This document shows, piece by piece, positions 1 to 9,295 of a stretch of 64,000 bases of DNA. A program made the translations under genes and the position numbers. Below the pieces are notes generated by a model. The model ran no database searches. It was not told where the DNA came from and saw only the letters and a program-made list of their open reading frames with translations. The DNA lies in the NCBI GenBank assembly GCA_017625465.1, contig JAGAKS010000017.1:220946-284945 (forward strand). The letters run 5' to 3'. This DNA is from Clostridia bacterium (GTDB lineage: Bacteria > Bacillota > Clostridia > TANB77 > CAG-508). The first letter of the stretch is position 1. Each line of letters opens with the position of its first letter.

Positions 1-88
1 TAAATAGTAAAGCAATTAATCCTCCTATTATTGCACCTTTAAATTCTTTTACATACCAAGCAAAATTTTTTGGATCATTTTCATTCAT
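1..88 (-). CDS. DUF2273 small membrane protein (partial, runs off the window)
   Basis: The N-terminal 29 residues are visible: a start MNENDPKNFAWYVKEFKG, then a hydrophobic stretch with GGLIALL. This is the usual beginning of DUF2273, a short membrane protein encoded with amaP and asp23. The start lies 6 bases after the amaP stop, so it is translationally close to it. The C-terminus lies outside the window. Family assignment rests on a short stretch plus the context. Confidence 0.75.
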   Translation of the reverse strand, partial: MNENDPKNFAWYVKEFKGAIIGGLIALLF

Positions 89-94
89 AATAAA

Positions 95-742
95 TTACTC
101 CTCTCCCTCTGTTTTCTCCTCTTCATTAACTTCAGTGTTAACAACTTCTTCTTTTGTTTCTTCTGCTTCAATTTTAGCTGGTACTTCTTTTTTAGCTTTT
201 GATTTTACTCTTTTTGAACTAATATTTTTAATTCTAATATTAACTTCTTTTACATCTAAATCTGCTGTTTCTTTCATTGCTTCTTTGATTTTATCTTGAA
301 GAGTTGTTGAAACCTCTTTAAGCATCATATCTCTAGCAACTGTAGTTGTAACATATACTTTTAAATTTCTATCTTTGTCTAAAATAGTTCTACTAGATAC
401 AGCTTCAGCTCCTGGAATTTCTTTAGCAACACTAGCAACTAAATTTTCTAAACTTTCTCTTGAAATAACAAGTTTTCCGCTAGCATTTTCTAAAACTATT
501 CCATCTTTACCTAAATTTTCTCTTTTACTTTTAAAGAAAATTCCTTTAATTGCAAGTAATATTAAAATTGCAATTACTACTAATGTAGTTCTAAACGCAT
601 ATATATTTTCCATTACAAAATATATTGGTTTTGTTAATATTGTAGCCTCTACTAAATTAAACATTATACCAAGAACTGCTACTGATAATATTAAAATTAT
701 TATTGAAAATATTGTTAAAGCAAATCTTTCTAAAAATTTCAT
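95..742 (-). CDS. amaP: Alkaline shock response membrane anchor protein AmaP
   Basis: 215 residues. Two membrane segments (about 8-30 and 47-66) are followed by a cytoplasmic domain of the Asp23-like fold and a charged, Glu/Lys-rich tail. In Staphylococcus AmaP tethers Asp23 to the membrane. Here it sits 15 bases after asp23 and just before the DUF2273 gene, the standard order. The acidic tail is of low complexity. The role in envelope stress is known for the family and inferred here. Confidence 0.85.
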   Translation of the reverse strand: MKFLERFALTIFSIIILILSVAVLGIMFNLVEATILTKPIYFVMENIYAFRTTLVVIAILILLAIKGIFFKSKRENLGKDGIVLENASGKLVISRESLENLVASVAKEIPGAEAVSSRTILDKDRNLKVYVTTTVARDMMLKEVSTTLQDKIKEAMKETADLDVKEVNIRIKNISSKRVKSKAKKEVPAKIEAEETKEEVVNTEVNEEEKTEGEE

Positions 743-757
743 ATCTTTTCCTCCATT

Positions 758-1189
758 TTATTCTTCTATATTTTCTTCGTTTTCTTCTTTATCATCAGTA
801 TTTGCCATGTGAACTCCATTTACATGTACATTAACTTCTGAAACTTTAAGTCCTGTCATTGATTCAACAGATTTTTTTACTATACTTTGAATTTCAAATG
901 CAACATCTGGAATTCTAGCTCCATATTCTACAACTATACTTACATCTATTTTGGCAGTTTTTTCTGTAACATCTACTTTAATTCCTTTTGAAAAATTTTT
1001 CTTTCCGCTAATTGCTTCTGTAATTCCAGCAAAACCACCTGACATACCATATACGCCTTGAACTTCTGAAATTGCAATGCCTGCATAAGTAGCAACAGCA
1101 TCATTAGAAATTTTTAACCCATCAACACTAGTTTCTACAATTTCACCGTTTTCTTGAGTTATAATCTCTCCTTCTTCTTTCTCTTCCAT
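758..1189 (-). CDS. asp23: Asp23/Gls24 family envelope stress protein
   Basis: 143 residues with the Asp23 core: ISNDAVATYAGIAISEVQGV near residues 27-46, a glycine-rich loop, then VDVTEKTAKIDVSIVVEYG and VNVHVNGVH near the C-terminus. The tail is acidic. These proteins form a layer under the membrane through AmaP, the next gene. An AGGAGG-like site precedes the ATG. It lies 70 bases after fmt, so it may be transcribed with the upstream housekeeping operon or from its own promoter in that gap. Confidence 0.9.
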   Translation of the reverse strand: MEEKEEGEIITQENGEIVETSVDGLKISNDAVATYAGIAISEVQGVYGMSGGFAGITEAISGKKNFSKGIKVDVTEKTAKIDVSIVVEYGARIPDVAFEIQSIVKKSVESMTGLKVSEVNVHVNGVHMANTDDKEENEENIEE

Positions 1190-1259
1190 TTAAGCAATCC
1201 TCCTTAAACAAAATTTTTACAAATCAAGTATATCAATATTACCTTTATTTTACAAGTAA

Positions 1260-2201
1260 TTATTCAAATTTATTACCTACGTCTATTTTATTTCCACGTA
1301 AATAATCTAATGTATTCATCCTTTTAGCATTTTCCCCTTGAATTTCCAAAACTGAAAGAAGTCCATCTTTTAACTTTATATATAAGCCTTTTTTATCATC
1401 TGCTATAACTATTTCTCCATTTTGTTTATCTTTATATTCTTGAGCAAGTTCTTTGACTTCGGCTCTCCAAATTTTTATTTTCTTTCCTTCTAAAAATCCA
1501 TACGCACCTAAAAAAGGATTTAATCCACGTACTAAATTTTTTATTTCTTCTGCAGTTTTTTCAAAATCTATTTTAGCCATGTCTTTTGAAATCATTGTAA
1601 CTTCTGAATACTCTTCTCCCTGTGGAATTCTAGGAGCAGTACCGTTTTCAATTTGTTCAAGAGTTTTTACTAAAAGATTTCCACCAATTTTTGACAATCT
1701 ATCCCAAAGTTCACCAGTAGTTTCATATTCGCCAATTTGAACCTTTTCTTGAAGAATTATATCTCCAGCATCCATTTTTTCTGAAATGTACATTGATGTA
1801 ACACCAGTTTCTTTATCTCCATTTAAAACAGCCCATTGAATTGGTGCAGAACCTCTATACTTTGGAAGTAGTGATGGATGAATATTTACAGGTTCATATT
1901 TACACATATTTATATAAGATTTTGGTAAATATTTTCCATAAGCTACTACACAAAAAATATCTGGATTTAAAGCTCCAATTTCTGCTTTTAGTTCTTCATT
2001 ATTGGCTAATTTTTCTGGTTGAACTAAATTCAAATTATGCTCAATTGCAAATTCTTTTACTTCTGAATAAACAATTTTTTTACCTCTGCTATTTGGTTTA
2101 TCTGGAACTGTTACGACTAAAACAATTTCATGTCCTGCCTCATATATTGCTTTTAAACAATCTCTTGCAATATCAGGCGTTCCAAAAAAAACAATTTTCA
2201 T
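1260..2201 (-). CDS. fmt: Methionyl-tRNA formyltransferase
   Basis: 313 residues, normal length. It transfers a formyl group from 10-formyl-THF to initiator Met-tRNA. The N-terminal formyltransferase domain starts KIVFFGTPDIA, and the folate-site signature HPSLLPKYRGSAPIQWA is near residues 108-124. A C-terminal OB-like domain follows. It lies 9 bases after def, which removes the formyl group again, so the two are coupled in one operon with priA, gmk and rpoZ. Confidence 0.97.
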   Translation of the reverse strand: MKIVFFGTPDIARDCLKAIYEAGHEIVLVVTVPDKPNSRGKKIVYSEVKEFAIEHNLNLVQPEKLANNEELKAEIGALNPDIFCVVAYGKYLPKSYINMCKYEPVNIHPSLLPKYRGSAPIQWAVLNGDKETGVTSMYISEKMDAGDIILQEKVQIGEYETTGELWDRLSKIGGNLLVKTLEQIENGTAPRIPQGEEYSEVTMISKDMAKIDFEKTAEEIKNLVRGLNPFLGAYGFLEGKKIKIWRAEVKELAQEYKDKQNGEIVIADDKKGLYIKLKDGLLSVLEIQGENAKRMNTLDYLRGNKIDVGNKFE

Positions 2202-2210
2202 ATTTGTTTC

Positions 2211-2708
2211 CTACTTTCTTCTTTTCTCTTGTCTTTCATCAGCTGTAAGAGTCTCTAAAGTACCTGCTTCACATTTATTAACAAAAACTTCTCCGTTTAA
2301 ATGGTCTATTTCATGTTGTAAAGCTTGTGCTAACAAATCTTTTCCTTTTATTTTTACTTTTTTACCATCTAAATTTAATGCTTCAACAACAACCTCTTTT
2401 GCACGTCTTACTTTAGCAAATTGATTTGGAAAACTTAAGCAACCTTCATCCACAATTTGCTCACCTTTTTGTGAAATTATTTTTGGATTTATAAGAGCAT
2501 ATTGCTGTCCATCTTCATATAAATCTATAACAATTATTCTTTTTAAAATTCCAACTTGAGGTCCTGCTAAGCCTACTCCTTCATATTTGTGCATTGTATC
2601 AAACATGTCTTTTGCAAGTTCTTTAATTTTATCATCTATTACTTCAATTTCTCTTGCTCTTTTTGATAAAATTTCATCACCTTCATATCTTAAATTACGT
2701 ATTGCCAT
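2211..2708 (-). CDS. def: Peptide deformylase
   Basis: 165 residues. All three metalloprotease motifs are present: GVGLAGPQVG (about 44-53), EGCLSFP (about 88-94) and QHEIDHLNG (about 130-138), giving the Cys and two His metal ligands and the catalytic Glu. It removes the formyl group from nascent proteins. Gene order priA-def-fmt is typical for Firmicutes, with 11 bases separating it from priA. Confidence 0.97.
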   Translation of the reverse strand: MAIRNLRYEGDEILSKRAREIEVIDDKIKELAKDMFDTMHKYEGVGLAGPQVGILKRIIVIDLYEDGQQYALINPKIISQKGEQIVDEGCLSFPNQFAKVRRAKEVVVEALNLDGKKVKIKGKDLLAQALQHEIDHLNGEVFVNKCEAGTLETLTADERQEKRRK

Positions 2709-2719
2709 TTTTTGCCCCC

Positions 2720-4948
2720 CTACATCATATTATTTGGATTTATATCTACACTAATTGAAACACCTTCAATATGTTTTACTTCTAATGCTTTATATATGGT
2801 ATTTAACATTTTGTTATTTACTTTTCCCTTTAAAATAATTCTCCATCTATATTTATTTTTTATTTTGTCTACTGGAGATGGAAAAGGTTTATATACAAAA
2901 GTATTACTTGTATCTATCAAATTTTGTAAATTGCTATATACTGCATTTGACAAACTCTCAATATCATTTATATTTTTTCCAACAAATCTAATCATTATTA
3001 TATCGCAAAAAGGCGGATATTTCAACATTTTTCTTAAAGCTATTTCTGCATTATAGAAAAGTTCATAATCTTGTTTTGTAGCATAACTAATTGCATAATG
3101 ATCTGGATTATAAGTCTGAATTATTACTCTTCCTTTTTCACTTTCACGACCAGCTCTACCTGCCACCTGTACTAAGGTTTGAAAAGTTTTTTGAGAAGCA
3201 TTATAGTCTTCAATATTAAGAGCACCATCAGCTGCAATTACGCCTACCAAAGTTACATTTGGAAAATGGTGTCCCTTTACTACCATTTGTGTTCCTATTA
3301 AAATATCTATATTTTCATTCTTAAATTTATTTAAAATTTCCTCATGTGAATTCTTTTTTGAAACCGTATCAATATCCATTCTAATAGTGCTTGCTTCTGG
3401 GAAAATTTTATGTATTTCATCTTCTAATTTTTGAGTTCCAGTTCCAAAATATTTTACTTTATCGCTTTGACAATTTGGACATTTTTTCACAACTGGCATT
3501 TGAAAACCGCAATAATGACATTTTAAAGCATTTTCAAATTTGTGATATGTTAAGCTAATGTTGCAATTTGGGCATTTCACTGGCTCTCCACACTCTCTAC
3601 AAAGTACAAAAGTTGAATATCCCCTTCTATTTAAAAACAAAATTGTTTGCTTTTTATTTTTTAGGTTTTCTTTTATTTCTTTTTGCAATTTTAAACTTAA
3701 CATAGATTTATTGCCTTGTGAAAGTTCATATCTTAAATCAACAAGCTCAACTTCTGGTAAAGAAGATTCATTTGCTCTTTTAGTTAATTTGAAAATAGCT
3801 ATTTCATTATCTAAGGCTTGCTTATATGTAGAAATATCAGGTGTTGCACTTCCTAATACCAAAGGGCAACTTGCCTTTTCTGTTATATATTTTGCTAAAT
3901 CTTTTGCATGATATCTAGGTGCCATATCAGATTTATATGACATATCATGTTCTTCATCTATAATTATAATTCCCAAATTTTTGACTGGTGCAAAAATTGC
4001 AGACCTTGCCCCAATTACAATTTTAGCTTTTCCTTCAGCTATTTTTTGCCACTCATCATATCTTTCACCTATTGACAATTTACTATGTAAAATTGCAATA
4101 TTATCTCCAAATCTAGCTAAAAATCTATCTACCATTTGTGGTGTTAGAGAAATTTCTGGAACTAACATTATCGCTGTTTTTCCTAAGCTTATTGCTTTGC
4201 CTATTAACTGCATATATATTTCTGTTTTTCCTGAACCTGTAACTCCATAAATTAAAGATTTTGTTGGTTCATTATTTTCTATGCAAAAACTTATCGCATC
4301 ATAAGCCCTTTGCTGTTCTTCATTTAAAATTTTAGGTTCATCTTTTTCTACATTTTTATTTATAAATGGATTTCTTTCAATTTGCTTTTCTACAATTTCA
4401 ACATATCCGTTTTTTTCTAAAGTTTTAAACACTGAAGATGTCACTTCCAAAATTTTTTCTAAATCTGGTAAATATACTTCATCATTATCAAGTAAAAACT
4501 CCAAAACCTTTTTGTGCTTATCGCTTTTTATGTCTCCACTAGCTATTGCTTCTTCTATTTCAATTTCTTCTTTTGCCAAGCATACAAATTTTCCTGTTTT
4601 TTCCTTTGCCCAATTTGTAGCTTCTTTTCCACTGGTACCTGGTGGTAGCATAAGTTTTATACAATCTGAAATATTGCAAAAATATTTTCTAGCCATAAGT
4701 TTTGCAAGCTCCATTTTTTCTTCTGGAATACTCATTTCATAAATTATTTTTGCAATTTCTTTGTTAGCAAATTCAGATTCTTTTTTTAAACCTATAACAA
4801 ATCCATCTTCTAATTTACTACCTCTACCAAAAGGCACATAAATTCTAGCCCCAACAAAAATATCATTTTCCATTTCTTTTGGAACTATATAATCAAATAT
4901 TCTATTTAAAGCTTTCGCATTACTATTTATTATAATTTCAGCTATCAT
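2720..4948 (-). CDS. priA: Primosomal protein N' (replication restart helicase PriA)
   Basis: 742 residues. The N-terminal 3'-DNA-binding domain is followed by a DEAD/DEAH helicase with Walker A GVTGSGKT (about 238-245) and the box IIIDEEHD (about 330-337). A zinc-binding insertion carries eight cysteines in CxxC pairs (CRECGEPVKCPNCN through KKCPNCQ). The helicase C domain has GTQMVVKGHHFPNVTLVG and QVAGRAGR. It reloads the replisome at stalled forks. Full length, no anomalies. Confidence 0.97.
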   Translation of the reverse strand: MIAEIIINSNAKALNRIFDYIVPKEMENDIFVGARIYVPFGRGSKLEDGFVIGLKKESEFANKEIAKIIYEMSIPEEKMELAKLMARKYFCNISDCIKLMLPPGTSGKEATNWAKEKTGKFVCLAKEEIEIEEAIASGDIKSDKHKKVLEFLLDNDEVYLPDLEKILEVTSSVFKTLEKNGYVEIVEKQIERNPFINKNVEKDEPKILNEEQQRAYDAISFCIENNEPTKSLIYGVTGSGKTEIYMQLIGKAISLGKTAIMLVPEISLTPQMVDRFLARFGDNIAILHSKLSIGERYDEWQKIAEGKAKIVIGARSAIFAPVKNLGIIIIDEEHDMSYKSDMAPRYHAKDLAKYITEKASCPLVLGSATPDISTYKQALDNEIAIFKLTKRANESSLPEVELVDLRYELSQGNKSMLSLKLQKEIKENLKNKKQTILFLNRRGYSTFVLCRECGEPVKCPNCNISLTYHKFENALKCHYCGFQMPVVKKCPNCQSDKVKYFGTGTQKLEDEIHKIFPEASTIRMDIDTVSKKNSHEEILNKFKNENIDILIGTQMVVKGHHFPNVTLVGVIAADGALNIEDYNASQKTFQTLVQVAGRAGRESEKGRVIIQTYNPDHYAISYATKQDYELFYNAEIALRKMLKYPPFCDIIMIRFVGKNINDIESLSNAVYSNLQNLIDTSNTFVYKPFPSPVDKIKNKYRWRIILKGKVNNKMLNTIYKALEVKHIEGVSISVDINPNNMM

Positions 4949-4964
4949 TTTTCCTCTTGTATCT

Positions 4965-4995
4965 AAAATAGACGATAAAATTTATCGCCTATTTT
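4965..4995. other. Perfect-looking hairpin at the gmk/priA junction
   Basis: A 14-bp stem with one mismatch (bases 4965-4979 against 4981-4995) overlaps the gmk stop and lies just ahead of priA. There is no T-run on either strand, so it is not a classical terminator. It could be an RNA processing or attenuation site that lowers priA expression relative to gmk/rpoZ. Confidence 0.4.
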
Positions 4996-5561
4996 GCTTT
5001 ATATAATTCATATTCTTTTTCAATAATTGTTTGTATTATTGAAAGTGTTTTTTCTAAATTGTCATTTTTAAGAACATAGTCATAAATGCCAATTTTAGAC
5101 TCTTCATAATCAAATCTATTTAGTCTTAATTGAATTTCTTTTGGACTTAAATGGTCAATTCTATTTTCTAATCTACGTTTTAATTCTTCTTTTGGCACTC
5201 TTAAAAAAATGGTTACAACCTTAGTATCTTCTTTTAGTAAATCAACTAAAGCTTCTGTTCCATTTACATCTATATCTTTTATTATGATTTTTCCACTTTG
5301 TATTCTCTCATTTAATAATTTACGAGAAGTTCCATAATAATTTTCATGATGTACATCATATTCATACAATTCGCCATCTGCTATCATTCTTTCAAATTCT
5401 TCTTTTGAAACGAAGTTATAGCTTACACCTGGAACATCATCTGCTCTAGGTGCACGACTTGTGAAAGATGGAATGCTAATTACATTTTCCATTCTTTTAA
5501 TAATAGCTTTTGCAATTGTATCTTTTCCAGCGCCTGCTACACCTGCTAAAATAACTAACAT
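4989..5561 (-). CDS. gmk: Guanylate kinase
   Basis: 190 residues. GMP + ATP to GDP + ADP. The P-loop reads GVAGAGKDT, slightly off the usual GPSGxGKxT. It is followed by the GMP-binding region SFTSRAPRADDVPGVSYNFVS and EYDVHHENYYGT. It overlaps the rpoZ stop by 7 bases; remA, gmk and rpoZ adjacent to priA is the normal arrangement in Firmicutes. The altered P-loop makes a generic P-loop kinase a remote alternative. Confidence 0.9.
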   Translation of the reverse strand: MLVILAGVAGAGKDTIAKAIIKRMENVISIPSFTSRAPRADDVPGVSYNFVSKEEFERMIADGELYEYDVHHENYYGTSRKLLNERIQSGKIIIKDIDVNGTEALVDLLKEDTKVVTIFLRVPKEELKRRLENRIDHLSPKEIQLRLNRFDYEESKIGIYDYVLKNDNLEKTLSIIQTIIEKEYELYKAK

Positions 5562-5746
5562 ACTTTTTTTACCTTACCTTCTGCAATTTCTGTTGCGGCA
5601 ATTGTTACCACTGATTTTTCTTTTGTATCTGTTAATACAGGTGCTCCTTCTGCAATTTGTCTTGCTCTTTTTGATGTAACGATAACTAATTCATATCTAT
5701 CGTCAACTAATTTTAATAAATCTGTTACTGATGGTTCTACTATCAT
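5555..5746 (-). CDS. rpoZ: DNA-directed RNA polymerase omega subunit
   Basis: 63 residues. It starts MIVEPSVTDLL and has the omega signature RYELVIVTSKRARQIAEG near residues 17-34. It helps fold and latch the beta' subunit. It lies between remA and gmk, as is usual. A clear purine-rich ribosome site lies ahead of the ATG. Confidence 0.93.
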   Translation of the reverse strand: MIVEPSVTDLLKLVDDRYELVIVTSKRARQIAEGAPVLTDTKEKSVVTIAATEIAEGKVKKVC

Positions 5747-5770
5747 TTTAATTCCTCCTATACAAAACTT

Positions 5771-6034
5771 TTATTCTTCATCTTCATTTGTATCACTATC
5801 TACCCTACCTGCTACTGTTTCAGGTTGTACAGCTGATAGTATAACATGTCCTGAATCCATTATAAGAACACTTCTTGTTCTTCTTCCATAAGTTGCATCA
5901 ATAGCCATTTTAGAATCTTTTGCTTCTTGTACTATTCTTTTAATCGGTGCAGATTCTGGGCTAACTATTGAAATAATTCTTTCTGCTGAAACAATGTTTC
6001 CAAATCCTATATTTATAAGTTGCATATTTATCAC
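5771..6034 (-). CDS. remA: Extracellular matrix regulator RemA (DUF370)
   Basis: 87 residues, with the near-invariant segments [28 protein letters not shown] and [19 protein letters not shown]. RemA is a DNA-binding protein that activates biofilm matrix operons in Bacillus. It is encoded between yicC and rpoZ/gmk, as here. Two Met codons, three residues apart, could each serve as start. The acidic C-terminal tail is species-specific. Confidence 0.93.
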   Translation of the reverse strand: MINMQLINIGFGNIVSAERIISIVSPESAPIKRIVQEAKDSKMAIDATYGRRTRSVLIMDSGHVILSAVQPETVAGRVDSDTNEDEE

Positions 6035-6041
6035 CTTCCCT

Positions 6042-6917
6042 TTACTCTATATTTTGAATTTGTTCTCTTATGTTTTCAATTTCTGTTTTTATATCAATAA
6101 CTCTATTAGTTATTTCTAAACAATTTGCTTTTGAACCAATTGTATTTACTTCTCTGTTCATTTCTTGAACTAGAAAATCAAATTTCTTTCCAATTGGTGA
6201 TGATGTTTTTAAAAGTTCATTAAATTGTGATATGTGACTATTTAATCTAGTAAGTTCTTCTTCTATTGAACATTTATCTGAATATATAACAATTTCTTGT
6301 GCTAAACGTGTTTCATCCACTACATCTGTTTTCATAATCTCTTTAACTCTAGCTTCTAATTTTTCAATATACTCTTCAACCAAAGTAGATGAATATTGGG
6401 CAATTTCTTTTACTTTTACTTCTATCCAATCTATTCTTTTTTTCATGTCTTCTGCAAGTTTTTCGCCTTCTTTGGTTCTCATATCTACGAAATTATTTAT
6501 TGCATCTGTTAAAGCTATTTTTAACTCTTCTGAGATAAGTTCTTCATCTCCATTTTCTTCCATTTTAAGAATATCTGGCAATTTAGAAACATCTATTATG
6601 CTTAATTCATAAGGTATTCCTGTTTCATCTGCTAAGCTTTTTAATTCTTGTAAATACTCTTTTGCAAGTGGTTTATTTATTTTTATATTTATACCTTTAT
6701 CACTATAATTTTCAAAAGTGATAAAAACATCTACTTTTCCACGAGATATACCATTTTGAATTTGTTTTCTAATTTCATCTTCAAGCGGATTTAAAAACTT
6801 AGGTAATCTAATGTTTATATCATTATATTTATGATTAACAGATTTTATTTCAACTGTGTATGTTCTTCCATCAATCTCATATACACTTCTACCGAAGCCT
6901 GTCATACTTCTAATCAT
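6042..6917 (-). CDS. yicC: YicC/YloC family endoribonuclease
   Basis: 291 residues. The N-terminal signature [10 protein letters not shown] and [17 protein letters not shown] mark the YicC family, with the C-terminal DUF1732 segment LRQ-like [34 protein letters not shown]. Family members are RNases that act with PNPase in RNA turnover. It lies 7 bases before remA and overlaps the membrane protein gene at 6910 by 8 bases, indicating translational coupling. Confidence 0.93.
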   Translation of the reverse strand: MIRSMTGFGRSVYEIDGRTYTVEIKSVNHKYNDINIRLPKFLNPLEDEIRKQIQNGISRGKVDVFITFENYSDKGINIKINKPLAKEYLQELKSLADETGIPYELSIIDVSKLPDILKMEENGDEELISEELKIALTDAINNFVDMRTKEGEKLAEDMKKRIDWIEVKVKEIAQYSSTLVEEYIEKLEARVKEIMKTDVVDETRLAQEIVIYSDKCSIEEELTRLNSHISQFNELLKTSSPIGKKFDFLVQEMNREVNTIGSKANCLEITNRVIDIKTEIENIREQIQNIE

Positions 6918-7533
6918 TTTTGTTTCCCCCTGCTTTTTTCTGTTCCTTTTTAGCTTGTTTTATCAGCTTTTGTTCTTCTTTTTTCATATTCTCAATGCTA
7001 TTTACTTCTTCTACTAAATTACTATTAGAAATATCATCTAAATAGCCATCTTCTTCATCTTTTACTAATTCTTTTACATCACTTAAATTATTACGATATT
7101 TTTTTGTTTCTATAATATGTTCAACGATTATTTTTGCAACATAATATATTGAATAAAAAACAGGAAGTAACATAAAAATATTTTTTGCAATACTATTAGC
7201 ATATAAATAAACGTATTGTAGACTTAATACTAAAACACTACAGATTAATAATTCAAAACCATGTATCCATATTTTAATACTATCTTTTCTGTAACCTATT
7301 TCAAAAATTGCTACATCTATGATAATAAGTAACATAGCAAATACTTTTATACTAGTTGAAAAAAACTGAATAGTCTCGTTTAAATATAAAACATTTATCG
7401 CTAACATATATATCATTAATGCTATTGATATCATTAGATTGATAAAAGTATAGTTATCCAATTTACCTTTTAAATCTTCTGGCAATTTTCTTTTTTCATC
7501 TATTATTTGTGTTGCTTTATCTGCTTTATCCAC
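6910..7533 (-). CDS. Hypothetical membrane protein, four predicted TM segments
   Basis: 207 residues, not recognised as a named family. A charged N-terminus (about 1-27) is followed by hydrophobic stretches near residues 29-49, 58-78, 90-111 and 115-134. A cytoplasmic, Lys/Glu-rich coiled-coil-like tail ends with [13 protein letters not shown]. It lies between rsmE (11 bases) and yicC (8-base overlap), so it belongs to the same operon. No catalytic motif is visible. Confidence 0.7.
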   Translation of the reverse strand: MDKADKATQIIDEKRKLPEDLKGKLDNYTFINLMISIALMIYMLAINVLYLNETIQFFSTSIKVFAMLLIIIDVAIFEIGYRKDSIKIWIHGFELLICSVLVLSLQYVYLYANSIAKNIFMLLPVFYSIYYVAKIIVEHIIETKKYRNNLSDVKELVKDEEDGYLDDISNSNLVEEVNSIENMKKEEQKLIKQAKKEQKKAGGNKND

Positions 7534-7544
7534 AACAATTCCTC

Positions 7545-8292
7545 CTATGTTTCTAATTCATACATAATTATTGATGCCATAGCTAAAGCCACTGTTTCAG
7601 TTCTTAAAATTCTTTTTCCTAGACTAATTACCTTTGCTCCGGCATTTTCTAATTTAAGCACTTCTTCTTCATCAATTCCGCCTTCTGGTCCAATAATTAT
7701 TGCAATACTAATCTTTTCTTTTGTATTTTTTATTTTTTGTAGTTCTTCTTTAAAACTATTTTCTTTCTCATTTTCATAAGCAAGAAGAACTAAATCATAG
7801 TTCTGTATGTTTTCACACAATATTTTTATATTTTGTATGTTTTCTATTTTAGGTATTATATCTCTTCCAGATTGTTTAGAAGCCATTTCTGCAATTTTTT
7901 GCCATCTTTCAATCTTTTTGGCTTCATCTTTTCCGAGATAATTTTACAATACTTCTTTTAAATTGAACTGGCACAATTGTTGTAACACCAAGCTCTGTAC
8001 CTTTTTGAATAATAAGCTCCATTTTATCTGCTTTAGGAAGTCCCTGAAAAACTGTAAGTTCGACATTTCCTTCAGTAGATTTTCCTATTTTTTCTAGCAC
8101 TTTACAAATTATATTTTCTTTAGAAATACTTTCTATTTGAGTAATATAATTTTCACCAGAAAGCTTATCTCCAATTTTTATTTCTTCGCCAATTTCTAAT
8201 CTTAAAACATTTTTTATATGATTAATATCTTCGCCAATAATTTCTATTTTATTATCTTTAATTTGATTTGGCTCTACAAAAAACTTTCTCAA
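7545..8292 (-). CDS. rsmE: 16S rRNA m3U1498 methyltransferase RsmE, read through a +1 shift at CGG-A
   Basis: The N-terminal PUA-like part (RKFFVEP through KADKMELIIQKGTELGVTTIVPVQFKRS) and the C-terminal SPOUT part (RWQKIAEMASKQSGRDIIP, IIGPEGGIDEEEV, LGKRILRTETVALAM) are in different frames. Skipping the base at 7935 joins them into a 248-residue protein of normal length. In frame zero the reading hits TGA three codons after CGG. The start is taken as TTG at 8292, 9 bases after AGAGGAG, matching the usual MRKFFVE start. An ATG at 8322 is an alternative. Either a recoded gene or a one-base disrupted one; recoding is favoured because five other genes show the same signature. Confidence 0.88.
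7932..7935 (-). other. CGGA +1 recoding site in rsmE
   Basis: In-frame codons TTA TCT CGG AAA AGA TGA. Skipping the C gives TCT then GGA AAA GAT GAA, restoring the frame 16 codons before the downstream methionine at 7886. The P-site codon TCT cannot re-pair with CTC, which argues against simple P-site slippage. Confidence 0.75.
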
Positions 8293-8389
8293 AATTTTCT
8301 CCTCTTTGCTAATATTTAGCATTTAGTATTATATCATAGATTTAAAGAGAATAAAAGAGATTTTTGAAGATTTTAAAAGATTTTATAAT

Positions 8390-9295
8390 TTATCTTCTTG
8401 TATCTAAAGCATTTTCTATTATTCTAGAAATAATATGTATTGGAAAATCTATCATTCTAAAATTTTTATATAAGTAATCATAAGATAAAGCTCCTTTTAA
8501 AGCTGGAGCTTCAAAAGCATCTCCACATGCTATTCTAAAATATAATCTATTAGGAACTACTTTTATTTGCATAACATAACCTGTGTCTTCTTCAAACTTA
8601 TTGAATTCTTCTATGATATCAGAAGTAAAAATTTCCATAGAACGAACTTTGTCGGTTGAAAACATATCATAATTTTTTTCAAATTCACTAGAATCAACTT
8701 CTATTCTATTTTGATGATATTTATTTAAAAAATTATTTGAAGTAATATCCATTTTCATAATCATACTATCTTTTATTTCAACTATACCAAACAAACCTGA
8801 AAACAAAGTATGCGTTTCAATATGAGTATTTCCATCTGAATCTGTTTCTACTTCTTCTACTTCTGTCTTTACTTGCGACATTTTAAAATTATATTTATCT
8901 AAAATTTTTCCTTGTATAAAATCTTCTGAATGAAATCTATCAAAGTGCCCATCAAAAAAAGATTCAATATATTCCATTTTTGAAACACCTTTTTTTGCAT
9001 CAAATTCTAATTCTGGATCATATAAATATATAATTCTTTGAATAACTAATTCTTTAAAAGCTTTTCTATAAGTAGAACTAGTTCTTACATATAAATAAAA
9101 AGAAATTAGTAATAATGCACCAAATATAGCCATTAATTCAAACGATAATTTACTTTTTACAAACAGAATAAAAACAATTATAACCAATATTATAAATGCT
9201 GTAACACTAATATCTCTATTATTTTTTAGTTTAGTTAATTCACTAATTCCATTTTTATATATTTCTTGGTATATCTCATTAAATTTTCTATTCAT
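8390..9295 (-). CDS. DUF3137 domain membrane protein
   Basis: 301 residues. Two membrane helices lie close together (about 30-47 and 51-69), followed by a soluble domain with the DUF3137 pattern: YDPELEFDAKKGVSKMEYIESFF, HTLFSGLFGIVEI and VPNRLYFRIACGDAFEAP. Function is unknown. It overlaps the lemA stop by one base (TAATG), and DUF3137 genes are commonly paired with lemA, so the two products probably act together at the membrane. Confidence 0.85.
   Translation of the reverse strand: MNRKFNEIYQEIYKNGISELTKLKNNRDISVTAFIILVIIVFILFVKSKLSFELMAIFGALLLISFYLYVRTSSTYRKAFKELVIQRIIYLYDPELEFDAKKGVSKMEYIESFFDGHFDRFHSEDFIQGKILDKYNFKMSQVKTEVEEVETDSDGNTHIETHTLFSGLFGIVEIKDSMIMKMDITSNNFLNKYHQNRIEVDSSEFEKNYDMFSTDKVRSMEIFTSDIIEEFNKFEEDTGYVMQIKVVPNRLYFRIACGDAFEAPALKGALSYDYLYKNFRMIDFPIHIISRIIENALDTRR

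Noticed and set aside
4965..4995. Terminator between gmk and priA
   Set aside because: The stem is strong but no T-run follows on either strand, so it is listed only as a hairpin.
7545..8322. rsmE as an ordinary pseudogene
   Set aside because: There is a single one-base difference, the flanking sequence is otherwise intact, and five other genes show the same CGG-A signature.
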